A stretch of 64,000 bases of DNA. Origin: Parasponia andersonii. Lineage: Eukaryota > Streptophyta > Magnoliopsida > Rosales > Cannabaceae. Position 1 is the stretch's first letter; every line of letters begins with the position of its first letter. Under the pieces are notes generated by a model that was given only the letters and a program-made list of their open reading frames with translations, searched no databases and was not told where the DNA came from. The stretch is from contig JXTB01000430.1 in assembly GCA_002914805.1 (NCBI GenBank), positions 1 to 64,000 of the forward strand, in the 5' to 3' direction. A program made the translations under genes and the position numbers. Below are positions 34,345 to 47,840 of this stretch, piece after piece.

Positions 34345-35606
34345 GCTTGTATTAGTATAGTACGTATATATTTTCCCTTTCTTGTTAAAAGAATTGACAG
34401 AATTGAAAGTATATTTTTACCCACTTGCCAAAGTTTCACATGAATTAATGGATCAAATAATTAGTGGGTATATTTATCAAACCTTTGTTATGACCATTTA
34501 AAAAAAAAATTGGTCAATTCGATTTTTTTTTTTTAACTAAATGCGCCTCAAATTGGAAATAACTTAAAATTGCTAAGCAAGTATATCAGTTGACATACGA
34601 GAGCAAAATCTCATAAACTCTGCAATTTCGTAAGATGGAGAATTTTTTTTAACACACTTTTTACTAAAATTTAAGTGTTAAAATAAGAGACACCCACTCT
34701 AAATTCTTTAACGTTAATAAACCAAAAAGAGATTTAGGATATGTTTTAAGAACTAAAATAAGATTAACCCTTAAATCTTAAATGATACTAATTCGTTTCT
34801 GTTCCTCAAAAATATATAAATAAAAAGAAGTCTTTTTTATTTTTTGAGTAAAGAAGTCTTTAAAGGATACTATGAAAGTTTAGTCGTTTAGATTAAAAAT
34901 AAAATGACATGTCGACATTAAGTTCAGTTATAAAATCGACCTTCGTTAATTTGGGACATAAATGACGACAAGTTGTTGACAGGAAATGTAAGACAAGAAG
35001 GCTTTTTATTTATTTCTTTATTTATTTTGGTGGTGGTAATAGGACAAGAAGTTGTGCAGAAACAGACTATAGACAAAAACAGCGGTCGCCTGCGAAAAAA
35101 TAATATAACCCGTCTTTCGAGGCTCAAAAAAACGACGTGTCGTCTCATGATTACATGAAACGGGATGTCGTCTGAGCATAATATCAAACGACTTACTGTT
35201 TACCAACATGGCATTGCGGATCATGTATAACATTACAAGGCTTGGCCTCGGTATTCATTTTCTCCCCAACCAAAAATGACCGAAAATTTATAATACCTCC
35301 AACTCTTCCTCTAAAAAAATCTTAGAGAATAAACCACCAACGAAACTCTAACACTAACTTAACTCTACCCAATCAATTCTGTTTCCCATAAAAATGTATT
35401 TGAAAAAAAAAAAAAAAAAATCCCCTGTTAACGGTAACGTACGCCACATATCTTTCATTTCAAGTGAAAAAGAGCTATGCCCTTGTCGTTGCCTTTGCGC
35501 TTCAGTAATAAGAAACAAAAATCTTCGTAAAATTAGTAGGGTCATTTACCGCAAGTACGCAAACCCTTGGGCAAGTTAAGGCCATAACTTGGGCATGGTG
35601 GTCAAG
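34345..35606. other. AT-rich intergenic DNA
   Basis: No gene seen between the glycosyltransferase remnant and the end of the PMT28-like gene. The part nearest 35607 probably contains the 3' UTR of that gene. Confidence 0.5.
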
Positions 35607-38600
35607 CTAAGGCCGCCACTTGGTTTTTTGAGCACAAATGATGCCTTCCTTATCTTTCGCGAAAGTCATTCGTATGTCCCACTGCAAACTTTTCAAAATC
35701 CCCTCTAAAGGATCTAGTATCTCAACTTTATCACGTATAATCGCCCAACCTCCAGGTCGTAGGATACGATCCATCTCAACAACAATCGACACTGGTTGCT
35801 TACACCTGCAAAAGTAGTTTTTGATGTGTAAACAACGTTAACACTCGCAAAAAAAGGTCAGCATATGACTTCTGAATTTGACTGACAAGGCACTCAAAGC
35901 TACCAAAGGCGCATGATATTTACCATGTCATCATAGTCCCCAAGACCACCATTAAGTAGTCAATATGTTTTAACAATAGACATCTTCGTTCTATAATGTA
36001 TCTTATAGGTTATACGTGCCATTATTATGGTGCTAACGCAGAGCCTACTGAAACCCAGGGCCAAACCATTAATTCGGAGATAAACTAGGGCCAAAGAGAT
36101 AAACCTCTGTTGAAGTAGTCGAAAGTAAAACAAGGGTCATTGTAATAACAAAACAATTGCATAGGAAGTTGAGTCTAACCTGTTTTTCAGCCTTGAAAAC
36201 AGATGATCAGCATGGAGAAGGTCGTATGATCTTGGATAAGTGCTAAAAGATTCACACCAGTCATGGTAGGTACCAACAAGCCCACGATCGAAGATGATAG
36301 GAAGTGTGTCTGGTGCATGGACAGGGACCACATTCATCACCCAAACATTCTGTTTCGCAAGGGCTGCAGCAAATCTGTACAAAGAGCGTCAATACTCGAC
36401 TTCAAGGTCAATCCTATGACGGTAAAACATGAAGAAAAAGAAGGGGAAAAGTATTACTCTTAACAGACAAGAGAAGAGGTACACATTTTTTACACGCAGC
36501 TCCAACTCAATCATATTTTATGCCTTCAAATGGAAATATAGATTAGTTAGTTATATGTTTCGACATACCCTCCATAAATGGCTTTCATGTCCATTACATT
36601 TCTGATATTTGACCAGGCAATTCCCATTCCAGTGAGATATGACTTTTCAACAATAGCAGTCCAGTGCTTGGTGTCTGCAGCCAATTTATCTTTATCATCC
36701 AACCAGTCCGGAAGTGTTTCGAGCCTCTTAGGCCATTCCTCCGGCCACTCTGTTCCACGTTGCTCAATAGAAGAGGGAATGGTGTGCAAACAAGTCTTCA
36801 TGGCAACATACCTGTTCAGTAAATTGCAAAGAGCACATAATAAGTACAAGATAAAAATATGAGACAGATTCGTGAAAGGATTGTTTAGTACTAGTTATTA
36901 AGATAGCCATATCCACTATGGTTGACAACCGGTGGATGAGAAAGATTTTCATCTAAACACGTGTATGCAGCATTAACCAGCAAAACTGATGCTCCAGTCT
37001 AACCCATACAAGAGTTTAAGCTTAATTTCCAAAACTGGCCAGATCAGTCTTTGCTGCTACATAAGGCTAGGATTTCTTTCCCTTCAATAATAGGACGTAC
37101 TAATTAAAGGTGCAAGATGGTGCACTTAATAATCTTCTAGTTCAATCAACGATTCTGTTTTCTTGCATAATTTTTGTTTTACTTTTATTTTTACTTCAGG
37201 AAGAAGTAATTTTCGCTGTGCTCCTGATAAAAATAACTTGCACAAAATCAATTCAGTAAAATGACATAGCATAGATATTGTAAGGCATGTTCAATGAAGA
37301 CTTACCATGCTGCATCTGGATTTTCATCTTCCTTGCACAAAGGAGGGTATCTCCTCCTCCTCGATTGATATATCTCATTTGACTCGGGCTTTTGATAAAT
37401 TTTAACACTGACTTCACTGACGTCATCAGTTTTATGAGCCAATATATTCCAACAAATAGATGATGTCAACGTGTTCATGGCTGGAAAGAAATAAACATTA
37501 CAGTAAATTAATCTGACTATAAATCGTATAATCTTTTAATATTAAAGAAAAAGAGACCTTAATTAGTGTTATTCAATAGCATATCAGGGTGAAAAGGGTT
37601 CAGGAATCAAATCAAGAAAAGGTTCCTAGGTCAATATGAACAGAGCAACAAAGTTCGCAGCATCTAGGATCATTTTATAAGGCAAAGATCAATGTTTATA
37701 TGACCAGCTTATTAGTAAATTCCCAAGAAACTTACCAACTCTATATCTTATTGATCCAGACAGATTTATCATATATAGGAATTATAAGGGGAACAACTTT
37801 AAATATAAGATATCTTTTAACATTAAATAGTTTCTAATAAAAGTAAACAGATCTAGTACAGAAATACTCCATATGATGCTTTCTTATGGTATATTTGAGA
37901 AACATATAGGAAATACCTTCTTCATCTTCAATGTTGTCATGTTTGGTTGAGAGGATAAAGTATCCGCCTGGCCTCAGAATCCTGTTAATCTCTAGAAGAT
38001 GCTTCCCCCCTGAAAAAGAGAGCAGCTGGTGATGTAGCAATAGATGAGACAATAGAAGAAAGAAGAGAAAGAAGAGAGGAAGAGGAATTTAGAGGAAGAA
38101 TAAAGAAGAGCGGAGAGAATTATATAATTATATAATCCTAAAATAATCAAATTAATAATAATATAGATTCCTATATTCATGTTCCTCATCAGCTGGAGTA
38201 ATAAATGAAACATCATATATATATATATGTATGTATTATATTCAAAAACAAAAGAAAGAATGAAAGAAAATGAGAAGGAAAAGAAAAAAGAACACAAAGT
38301 TGAGTGAAGAACAAACCATTTGAATGCCAATTTATGGTGCACCCGCCACAGTGTATGGTATCAAAAACACCACTAGGAAAAGGAAGCCTCCTATTTCCAA
38401 AAGGGCTAACTATCGTAGGAAAACCACGCTCAAGAGAAACTTGAGCTAGGTCAACTAGGTCATCTTTCAAGCCCACTGACAACGTTAATACCTCTTTATT
38501 AAATAAGGATGCTCCAAAACTTGAATCTGCACATCCCATGTCGAGCACTACACGAATATTCTTTCCCCATTCAATGTCTGGTACCATCTATCACAACACA

Positions 38601-40699
38601 AAGGTAACTAAAAGTTAAAAGTGCTAAAAACATCAAGGATTAAAACTTCAAGGTTAGTACTATTAATAAGTTTCATTTTTAGACAACTGTAACACAAAGT
38701 TGAAAAAGTAATTGTTGACTATTAAAGATGGCAAACAGCAATGTTTCAGAATTCAGCTGAAGAACTACAATGAAAGAGGAAAAAAAGGTTTGAACCTGTG
38801 GTCTAATTTTGTATATCAATATCTAGCGAATAGGTTTCTTTTACCTTATTATTCATCTTTACTAGTAGACAAAATAGTGTCCTGCACTATATTTTCATGT
38901 AATGCAACGTGGAATAAGTTAATGGGTTAGGCAACAACAGTAAAAGGTTGTGGTTTATTGGTAGAATCAGTTTTATGGTAAGGTGTGCTAAAATCAGTTG
39001 TGCATGAAGATTGTGGACGCTCCAACAAAAATTATTTCTCACGAATTTATCACTAAAAAATTATAGGAAAACCATGCAAAAGAGAGATTATTTGATTAAG
39101 GACAAGCAATATTCTGGTCTGGTGAATTTTTTCTCTCCTATAAGAAGAATACAATCAGGTTTGATAATATTATTACGGGAAAATATGCACATAGGTCCGT
39201 CAATAGGCATTACCAAAAACGGCCCTTTAACTGTTTATAGAAGTAAAATAGATAGCAAGCATAAAGGAATAATTTAGTGGGAATGACAGCTTTCAGCTAA
39301 CTTACTATTTCCAACCTCATATAATAGGATGCAAGAAGATGATATAATGCAGGTGAACTTATTTTATTGAATTAGACTGGGAAATGAATACCTCAAGTTT
39401 CTTTTGCAAGTTTACACGTTTGAGAGGGAAGAATGCTTAATTTATTAGATTTTGATCATACGATCAATAACAGAATTTTCTTTTACCGACTTTAGGAGCT
39501 ACAAAAGAGACTAAATGCAATTCTTTCAAGTTTCAAAACAATATTTCAAGTCTTACAATAAGGAAAAATTCACCTCTTCAATGGATTCAAGGTAGTGAAG
39601 AACTCCACCCTTGAATTCAGATTGGTTTTGGGGAAAAGCAAGATAGTCTCCGGACTCCATCACCCAACTATGCTTCTTAATGAATGCAGCAAGTTTCGGA
39701 TGTGCCACATTCTTATAGAATATCTGTAGATAACAAGCAGTACCAAGATACAACATTGGAAAACCTTACTTCTCCATACATAAAGTCACAAGAAAAATAC
39801 AAAACTTATAACTCTGCACTTACCTTCTCTTTACTCTCGGGCCAGCGAAGTGGAACCTCATATCTATCGTGTGGAAGAGGTACAAGACACATTATTGGTG
39901 TTCTCGGGCAAATCCTCTCGGTATGCCGATAGCTTTGGGCCCTCCAAGAGCTAGTTTCATAGTCAATACAGGGGATGTAATTATGTTTGCTCCTTGTACT
40001 ACATAGTTTCCAACTATGATGCATTTTCGGATCAAACAACGGACCCTTAATCTTTTTCCTCTTCTGCCCACCTTTCCTGGACTCACCATCTTCACTTTCC
40101 AAGGTCCCTTCATTTTCCTGATCCACTATCTCAACCAAACCGCCTTCACCTTCGGCGTCTTCACTAGCTTCACCATCTCGATCCAAAGCTTCCTCCTTGC
40201 CATCTACTACTAATCCTTCTTTGTCTCCATCTTCGATCTCCTTCTCTGAATCATATTCTTCTTTTTCTTCAGATTCAGCTGCTTTATCATCCCCTTCTGT
40301 ACCCTTCTCGGGTAACTTTTTCTTCTCTTTTCCCTTTCTCTTATTTGGTACTACTTTGGGACTCTTCTTCTCAGATTTATGCTCATTGACAGATTTAGAA
40401 ACAGACCCATTAGCCTTTTTCTCATCTTTCTCCGAACTGGATTCAGATTTCACCTTCTTGTCATGGTTTCTCACTTCTTTGTTACTAGATTTAGTACTAA
40501 AATTGCTTACCCTCGAGTTTCCTGATACGGGTTCAGCCATTTCGTCGAAACTTTCTCTTCGAGCGGCCACTGATGAGGAAGAAGACGAAAACAAAGACCA
40601 AACGAATACGAAGCAGAGACCCAAGATCGCCACTGCCGTCATCTTTGCGCAAAACCCATATGGACGTTTTGCTTGGCGGCTTAACCGAGCAATAGCCAT
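35607..40699 (-). CDS. PMT28: Probable methyltransferase PMT28-like (DUF248 family)
   Basis: Eight exons: 40699-39824, 39723-39574, 38587-38317, 38009-37917, 37480-37306, 36811-36569, 36374-36180, 35805-35607. Introns are GT-AG and phases close to 733 residues, close to Arabidopsis PMT28. A short basic cytosolic tail precedes a single membrane anchor at about 20-37. A long Lys/Glu/Ser-rich stalk runs to about 230. The DUF248 catalytic region follows, with [27 protein letters not shown] and H-A-D-H-L-F-S-R. This is the type II topology of Golgi putative methyltransferases thought to act on pectin. The first SAM-binding motif reads [11 protein letters not shown] (about 357-367), while most PMTs have L-D-V-G-C-G-V-A-S-F-G. 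PMT28 is the divergent branch, so this may be normal for it. The gene looks intact. Confidence 0.93.
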
Positions 40700-41654
40700 A
40701 CCTCTTTGACCCTTAATAAATGTTCTTCCGAAAAAGTAAACTGGGCATAGGCATTGGACAACAAAGCGTAAAACCAGGAAGTTTTCCTGGGAATTGGAAA
40801 ACTATAATTCAAAAAAATCTGAATCAGAAGGTGAGAGATCCATGCCTATTTTCAACAAAAGCAATATACTAAAACAGAATTTAGATGCCGAATTGGGAGA
40901 TTGAGTCCAAGTATCTGATCCAAATGTAACGAAAACCCACCAAAAATCAGTGTGGATTTTCAAGCACCCAGACAGTTAAAATCGCTAAACATGAGCTCCA
41001 ACTTCGTTTTTTCGTTTGTTCTAGTACCTGTATTCACCTACTTGATTCAACTCCCTTTTAAGTATACATGATCTATAATTTACAAAACCTCAGGGTAGGA
41101 GAAATTTCATTTTCAGTAGTAGGAAGTAGTTATAGGAAAGTAAGATGATAGAATTGGGACTAAGAGAAAAAGTTACAATTGGAGGAACTAGTAGAAAAAA
41201 CGAAATATGCAAAGAAAAGAAAGGGAAATGAAAATGAAAATAAAATGAGAGAGGAAGCGTCGGGATTTGCAGAGTGGATGTGGGGAAGAAGAGAACTAGT
41301 GTCGAGTGGTCTCCTCGGAGTAAAAGGAATTTGCAACTAGGGATGCACGTGGTGGCTGATATGTGCCTGCTAATCCATTTAGCCAAGAGAATAAAAAGGA
41401 GGGAGAGGACCAGCTGCATATATTTCGTTCGTGCCTTCTTAAAAGGCCATGTCACATGTGGTGTGTTAACAAATCCATTGGGCTTTTGGACATGAGACTC
41501 TGCAGCGTCCAACAATGTTTTTTTTTTTCTTCCCATAGGCGCTTCAATTGTATTTCGGGAAATGGAAATAATGACCAAATCCGTTGCCAATGGGGCTACT
41601 GCTGGGGTGAGGTTACCAAATCCGTTGCCTCTGTCGAAATAAGTGGTAAGTGAG

Positions 41655-41686
<32 letters not shown>

Positions 41687-41734
41687 GTAAAGATAATTAG
41701 TTAAATTTATCTTTTTTTTTTAAATTATATTATC
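40700..41734. promoter_or_regulatory. Upstream region of the PMT28-like gene
   Basis: The first few hundred bases probably contain the 5' leader. A poly-T tract of about 30 occurs at 41656-41681. No other gene is supported; the minus-strand frame here begins in the poly-A complement of that tract and is not credible. Confidence 0.4.
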
Positions 41735-43225
41735 AACGAGTCTTTCTTGGGACTTTCATCTTCATCGTCAATTTAGTACTATAATAATATATTTTTTTTA
41801 AATAGTAAGAGTATTCAAAATTTAAATTTCAACTTTTAAGTCGAAAAATCAATTTAGTGTAAAATTTTAGTTAAATTTTTGAGTTTGGGTTGATATAAAG
41901 TGTAATCTAATATTTTAGCCTTCATTTCTTAGTAAATGCACATTTGGATTGAGGGAAGTACTGTAAAAAAAAAAAGTTAAATAAAATTTGGGTTTTAATC
42001 CAATTTTCTTGTTGTGTTTGAGTGGTAATTGGCTAAACCTATCACCCTCCAAAGAGGGCTTATATTTGTTTTGGTGTGATTTGGATTTATTCAAATTGGT
42101 GGAATTAATAGTTATTTTGTTTAACCATAATAATCAAACTAATTATATGATTATTAATCTATCTTGTTTGCCAACAAACTTCGTTAATGAACCGGAATTG
42201 CTTTTTTTATCAAATTCGGGCGGGTAGAGATGGATTAGGTACTAGGTCTAAAAATCGACTCATAGAGTATTTGAATTATTTTCTTTTTTTTTTTGTAATA
42301 AGTATATATTATTAATTAAGTCTCGCTTTATTTTAAAAAAAAAAAACATTGCAATGGGACCTTCTTGTGACTTCCATCTTCATCGTCAATTTAGTACCAT
42401 AATAACAATTTTTTTTTTAAAAAAAAAGTAAGAGTACTGAGATTTTAAATCTCAATATTTAAGTCAAATAATCAATTTAGTGAAAAATTCAGCCAGATTA
42501 TCAAGTTTAGGTTGATGTAAAGTGTAATCCAACATTTTGGCATTTGTTTCTCAGTTAAATCCGTGTTCAGACGTAGGGAAGTATATTAATAAAAAAAAAA
42601 AGCTAAATAAAATTAGAATTTCAATCCAATTTTCTTGTCATGTTTAAGTGATAATTGGCAAAATTTAGCACCCTGAAAAACGTTCATATTTGATTTGGTG
42701 GGATTTGAATTTAGTCAAATCAGTGGTATTGATTGTTATTTTATTCACTCATATCAGTCGGACTGAATATGTGATTATTAATCCATCTTAAAAGCTCAAT
42801 CATATTTTCAAGTTTGGGTTGATGTAAAGTGTAATCGTTAATCCATCTTAAAAGTTCAATTATATTTTCGAATTTAGGTTGATGTAAAGTGTAATCCCAC
42901 ATTTTGACCTTCATTTCTCGGTCAAGTTTATGTTTGGATTTTGGGAAGAACAATAAAAAAAAAAAAAGCTAAATAAAATTAGAATTTCAATCTAATCTTC
43001 TTGTTGTGTTTGGGTGATAATTGGCAAAACATAGCAACTTCTAAGAGGGTTCATATTTGGTTTGGTAGAATTTGACTGGCTTTAGTCAAATAGTTAGGAT
43101 TGATAGTTATTTTATTCACCCATACCAAACTTATATATGTGATTATTAATCCATCTTATTTTTGCCAACAAACTTCGTTAATGAACTGGGAATAGGTTTT
43201 TCTATCAAATTCGGGTTGGGGAAAT
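41735..43225. repeat. Three diverged tandem copies of a ~0.5 kb non-coding unit
   Basis: The same order of blocks is read three times: 41735-42233, 42358-42800 and 42800-43225. Landmarks are 'catcttcatcgtcaatttag' (first two), 'ggttgatgtaaagtgtaatc', 'aaaaagctaaataaaat', 'caattttcttgttgtgtttg', 'gataattggcaaaac' and, in the first and third, 'gccaacaaacttcgttaatg'. At the join of copies 2 and 3 a 60-bp segment is itself doubled (42778-42837 and 42838-42897). No terminal repeats or coding capacity are visible. Confidence 0.85.
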
Positions 43226-44003
43226 TCTATTCCTATTGAAACTTACACAATGCCGATATCTTTAGTTTGTTAAGTAAGGAGAAAAAGATTTGTTGCAAAC
43301 GTACATAACCTCTTGCACAAATTTACAAGAGATGGCTCGCTTGCCATTTCAAATGAATAATTAAACTAGGCGTGTCTTTGTTACCATTTTGGTTGTGTTT
43401 ATTGTTAAAACTTAAAGATCAGGGTTCCCATGTTCTCTTGTACCCGGAAATATGTTATTCTTTGCCAAAACTATTAAATGTCATTCAGTACAAAACAGTT
43501 TCCAAATTCAGCAATTGGCTTTATAAGTACGAGGTCCATGTCAATCCATTTACAATTACACAGTAGTGACATTATTTGATTACCCACTTAGCGGCCATGA
43601 ATTAAACTGCTAAACATCAATGGTCTGGTGCATATCGTAAATGCGGACCACTTGACCTACAATGGGAAAAATCACAAAAACTTGCAATCTATCTTAAACT
43701 CAGACGTGTCTTCCAGTTTCTAACTATCCAGATACAAATTTACCATGTCTGAATATAGAGGAAGGTTTTCCCAACCTTGAAACGTTTATCCCTTCCTTGT
43801 TTCGAACTCTGAGAAACGATACAGAATCAAAAGTTGTACTTCACAGGAAAACACATAAAACATAGAGCATTTTCTCCGTATTGTAGCAGCACATTTTGGT
43901 TAATTTCAACCACTGAAAGTTATTTAGTTTAGAGTAACTATTATCTGGCTCCTATCACTTTACCTTTACTTTTCATATTAAAAACAAATAGAACTAGTAA
44001 ACC
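43226..44003. other. Spacer and probable 3' UTR of the CNNM/DUF21 gene
   Basis: Between the tandem array and the stop codon at 44004. No frame has recognisable features. Confidence 0.5.
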
Positions 44004-47000
44004 TCACCGATCTACTGATACTTTGCCTTCAGAAGCTTGGCTGGTTATAGTGCGTGAAACTGTTGTAGAGGCAGTATTGGAAGCTGAAAACGATGTTGTT
44101 TGTTCTGGACCAGCCACCCTATCAGAGTCGGGAGAGTGTGCAGCAGTGATGGATGCACCATTCTGCGAAGGCTGTTGTGGGGCTTCCTGAGAGGCGTGCA
44201 TGTTGACTTTAATCCTGTATGTCCAAGAACTCTCATTAGAAGAGTCGCAAGATAATTTTGGTTCAATAAAATGCCTAAATTGCACAAATATCAAAGAGAA
44301 CGACGAGGCTCTTCCTTCAAGGTATAGGATTAAAACAGTTTTCGCTCAAAAAAATAGAAGAGGATTAAAACAGTTTAACTTTACCTATTATGAATGTTGA
44401 CATACTCATCGGTTTCATCCAGTATCTCCTCCTGACAGAAAAAACATCAAATTGGATCAGACCGAGTGCAAGAGAAATACAAGCACCCTAGAAACATTTA
44501 TAATAATATGCGGAAGTACAATCCTGATCTTTTTCAGCCAGTCTAAATAGTGCCCAAAATGCACGGCCATGCACTTTTACACGGGCATCTAGTTCCTTTA
44601 AAACCCATACAAGTGTTACAAATAATGATCGGCCCCAAAACCATAATTAAGTTTACACGACGTGGCCATGATTTGCACTGTACTAATAAATAATATTTAC
44701 CTGCAGAAGTTCTTCAATGACATCCTCCATGGAAATTACTCCAACAACCTCTTCATTGGGAGCAAATTCTGGAATAGGAGCATTCTCAATGTCCAGAATG
44801 CAAAAGGAACAACCTCTGTGTCGCTTCTTAAAGGCTGGCGTAGATGGCGGACTTTTCTTCCTCTTTTGACCTCCAGTGTTTTCATTCTGATTTGTCTGAG
44901 CATCATGTAAATCCAATTTAACCCCAAAATTTTCACTTGCACCAGTGTGGCCAACCGTATCATCTGCTAATGCAGTAAGCAAAACCAATTCACATAGTTT
45001 ATGAGAAAATATATCAGAAAAATCCCAGGTATGATAAATAGCTAATGACGCATGCAAAGGAAGCAGTAGTAAATGAGCAGTGATCCGGAACAAAGTTAAT
45101 GTCAGGCATATAGAGGAAAACATATTACAGATCATATATATAGTAACATAAGTCCTCCAAAAACAAAAAAGGGAAGGAAATGAGAAGTAGGAAAAGAAGG
45201 ATGAAGCACAATAGCAATTGCTAAAATTATTTTATAAAACTACATGACAGCAAGAGATTACAGAACTTAAAGATTCCACCACAGTGTGAAGACAGTGACC
45301 TTCGCAACTGAACAAAATAAATAGAAAGGCAGTCACCAATAACAATCCTATGAACAAATATCAATTACATTCTTTCCTTGATGCTTTAAATACCATTACC
45401 TTTCTTAGACAATGGCTCAGATTGGTCAATTTTTGGTGTTTCCTTTTTCTGATTTAGATCCTTATAGACAACAGCAATGTGGCTGTGACCCTTCTGAAAT
45501 TCATTTAGAATATCATATAGAGGCATGTTTTCTGAAACCCTGTAGAATGGATGATCAAATCAAGAAAAACGAATCACACCAACAGAAAGACTGTCCAATT
45601 AATTGACATATTTTAAATCAATAAGCTCAATCAACTGATGTAACATCCTACTACAATATAATATCCATCATCAAAAGGCCAACCCTGCCAACGACATCAT
45701 GCCTCATGAATAAATAAAAGACAACACAAAAGATATATTGGATTCTTATTATACCGAGGAATTTTTCTTATGATCATTTTTCTCAACGGAACTGCATCTT
45801 CTGGATCAACTGCCAAGAGATTTTTAACCTGCACAAGTAAAATATGCAACAAATAGGTTTTATGAAAGAACACATTTAAGTAAAGATAGCAAAAGAGGAC
45901 AAATATAATCAAAGTAGATGGAGAAACAAAACTCTCGTGACCATAAATATCAAGATCCAGAAAACAGTGGTCTCAGTTACAAAAGAAATTAAGATACCAG
46001 AATAAGTCCAATTATATTTTTGGGATTTCCAGCATAAACCGGGACTCTACTGTGACCCATGGTCATTATAGAATTCAATGTCTCCCTGTAATGCACCAAG
46101 AGAGAGACTGGTCAGAAAGAACGAAATATAAATAGACATTCCCTCAAGACTACTTAAAAAAACCTATACCATATACATGAATAGATCTGCAAACTTACAA
46201 ATTAAGAGTTGCATCCAAATCAAGGGAAAAAGCATTCGATATTGGAGTCATGGCATCCTTTGCAGTCTTTTCAGTCAATTCAAGTGCCCCAGCTATGATG
46301 GTCGTCTCATCATGCGTTAAATCCCCACCTTTCCCAGCCTAAAATACAGCAGAATATACACGTTCATATTTCATCACAGAAATGAAAAGGGACATTCAGA
46401 AATTCAAAAATTCAATAGTATAGCCCTGAGATAAAAGTCCCCTCTGACATAAACAACTAATACAAATTCAAAGCAGATAATCTTGAACAGAAAAAGACAC
46501 ATCATTCAATTGGAACCTTTTTTTTTTTTTCCCAGCAACAGTTTCAATTGGAACTCTTTATACCTCATTGCCATGAAAATTCACAAAGGTCTTGAGCTCT
46601 GCTCTCCTTAAAAGGACAGCATGTCCCTTACCCAACATCCAATCAAGCACCTGTATTTCATATGGATTCGATCAAAAGAACAAACCAAACCAGCAACTCA
46701 ACTTGTGAAAAACACAGCCCAATACCTATTTATACATATAGTGACTATGTCTAGTTTAAATATCAAATGAGAAGATCACCTTACTGATTGGATAAGAAAT
46801 TGGGAAAAACAACATGAGAAGTACACGAACAAATGGTGCCAATTTCGCTCCAATAGTTAAACCATAGCGGCTGCATACTGCTTGTGGCAATATCTGGAAC
46901 AGAACGTGCGCGCGCTTATTGACTGGATTATGTTGAACTCAAGCCTATACAGGGAAAGACTTTCTAATTGCACTGGTAAGAAAGCATAACTTACCTCTCC

Positions 47001-47840
47001 AAACATGAGTATAAGAGATACTGATATCAGAATCGCTGCCCACGGAGGTACCAGTTTGTCCAAGAATATGGGAAGAGCCTATGGCGATGATAACGAGAAC
47101 ATAGAAATAACTCACAAAATCAGAATAAAACAGTAACAATCGCCTGACTAAAGCTGCAAGAGCAACCTATGTACCTCCATCGCTAAGGCGTTGCCCATTA
47201 GAAGTGTGCAAAGCAGAAGATGCTGGTTCTTCACCACCGGAAATATTTTAGCTGCCAAATATCACAATACTTCAAATTCAACTATTCTCAAAGCAATTTC
47301 GCCGATATTATCCTACTCCAAAGTTTCCGAATCTCGTTAAGTTCAACCAAAAACCGATAAAAAAAAAAAAAAAAAATGGGCACGTAACAACGACTTATTT
47401 TGACCTCATACCCCAGTGTTATCAAAAACCTAACGACCCCAGAAAGCAAATTTAAGTTAAATTAACGTACTAACAAAAACATAGACTATCAAAGCATTAC
47501 GCCAAAAAATTCTCTTGGCCTAGCTCTGGATCATTGAAAAGGAAGAACAATTCAAAACGATAAAAAATACAAAATTCTGATTACTATTCCATTTTCAGTT
47601 TGACCCAAAAATTTGAAGTTAAGAGAGAGATAAAGAAAGAGTAGATGGGTGAGGCTACTAACCGGCGTGCTTTCGATCCTGAGGACGGCCGGACTTGATG
47701 AGGACCTCAAGGTCGACAAGGCCAAGAGACATGAGACCCAGAGTGAGGCCAGCCATCAGTCCCGCAAAGCATACTAACCCTATACTTATCAGCACGTACA
47801 ACGAGAATTGCGTTCCACAACAGGGCACGTCCGATGCCAT
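44004..47840 (-). CDS. DUF21/CBS-domain membrane protein (CNNM family)
   Basis: Twelve exons: 47840-47663, 47251-47175, 47078-46995, 46893-46780, 46650-46564, 46338-46199, 46085-45998, 45828-45755, 45539-45400, 44966-44701, 44431-44385, 44214-44004. Phases close to 501 residues; plant relatives such as Arabidopsis At1g47330 are about 530. The start is M-A-S-D-V-P-C-C; an in-frame GTG 27 bases earlier is not used. The N-terminal DUF21 membrane domain (about 10-170) has the [13 protein letters not shown] family signature, several hydrophobic helices and F-G-E-I-L-P-Q-A. A CBS pair follows: D-A-M-T-P-I...S-R-V-P-V-Y and G-H-S-H-I-A-V-V-Y...[13 protein letters not shown], split by an insert of about 80 residues. 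The Ser/Thr-rich tail is variable. CNNM relatives mediate or sense Mg2+ transport; the plant role is inferred. Confidence 0.93.

Noticed and set aside
40197-40709. 170-codon plus-strand frame rich in Ser, Phe and Leu
   Set aside because: It is the antisense shadow of the Lys/Glu/Ser-rich stalk of the PMT28-like exon 1.
41090-41686. 198-codon minus-strand frame starting with a Lys run
   Set aside because: It begins in the poly-T tract, has no recognisable domain and lies upstream of PMT28 in low-complexity DNA.
42741-42953. Minus-strand frame with a duplicated 20-residue peptide
   Set aside because: The peptide repeat only mirrors the 60-bp DNA duplication in the non-coding array.
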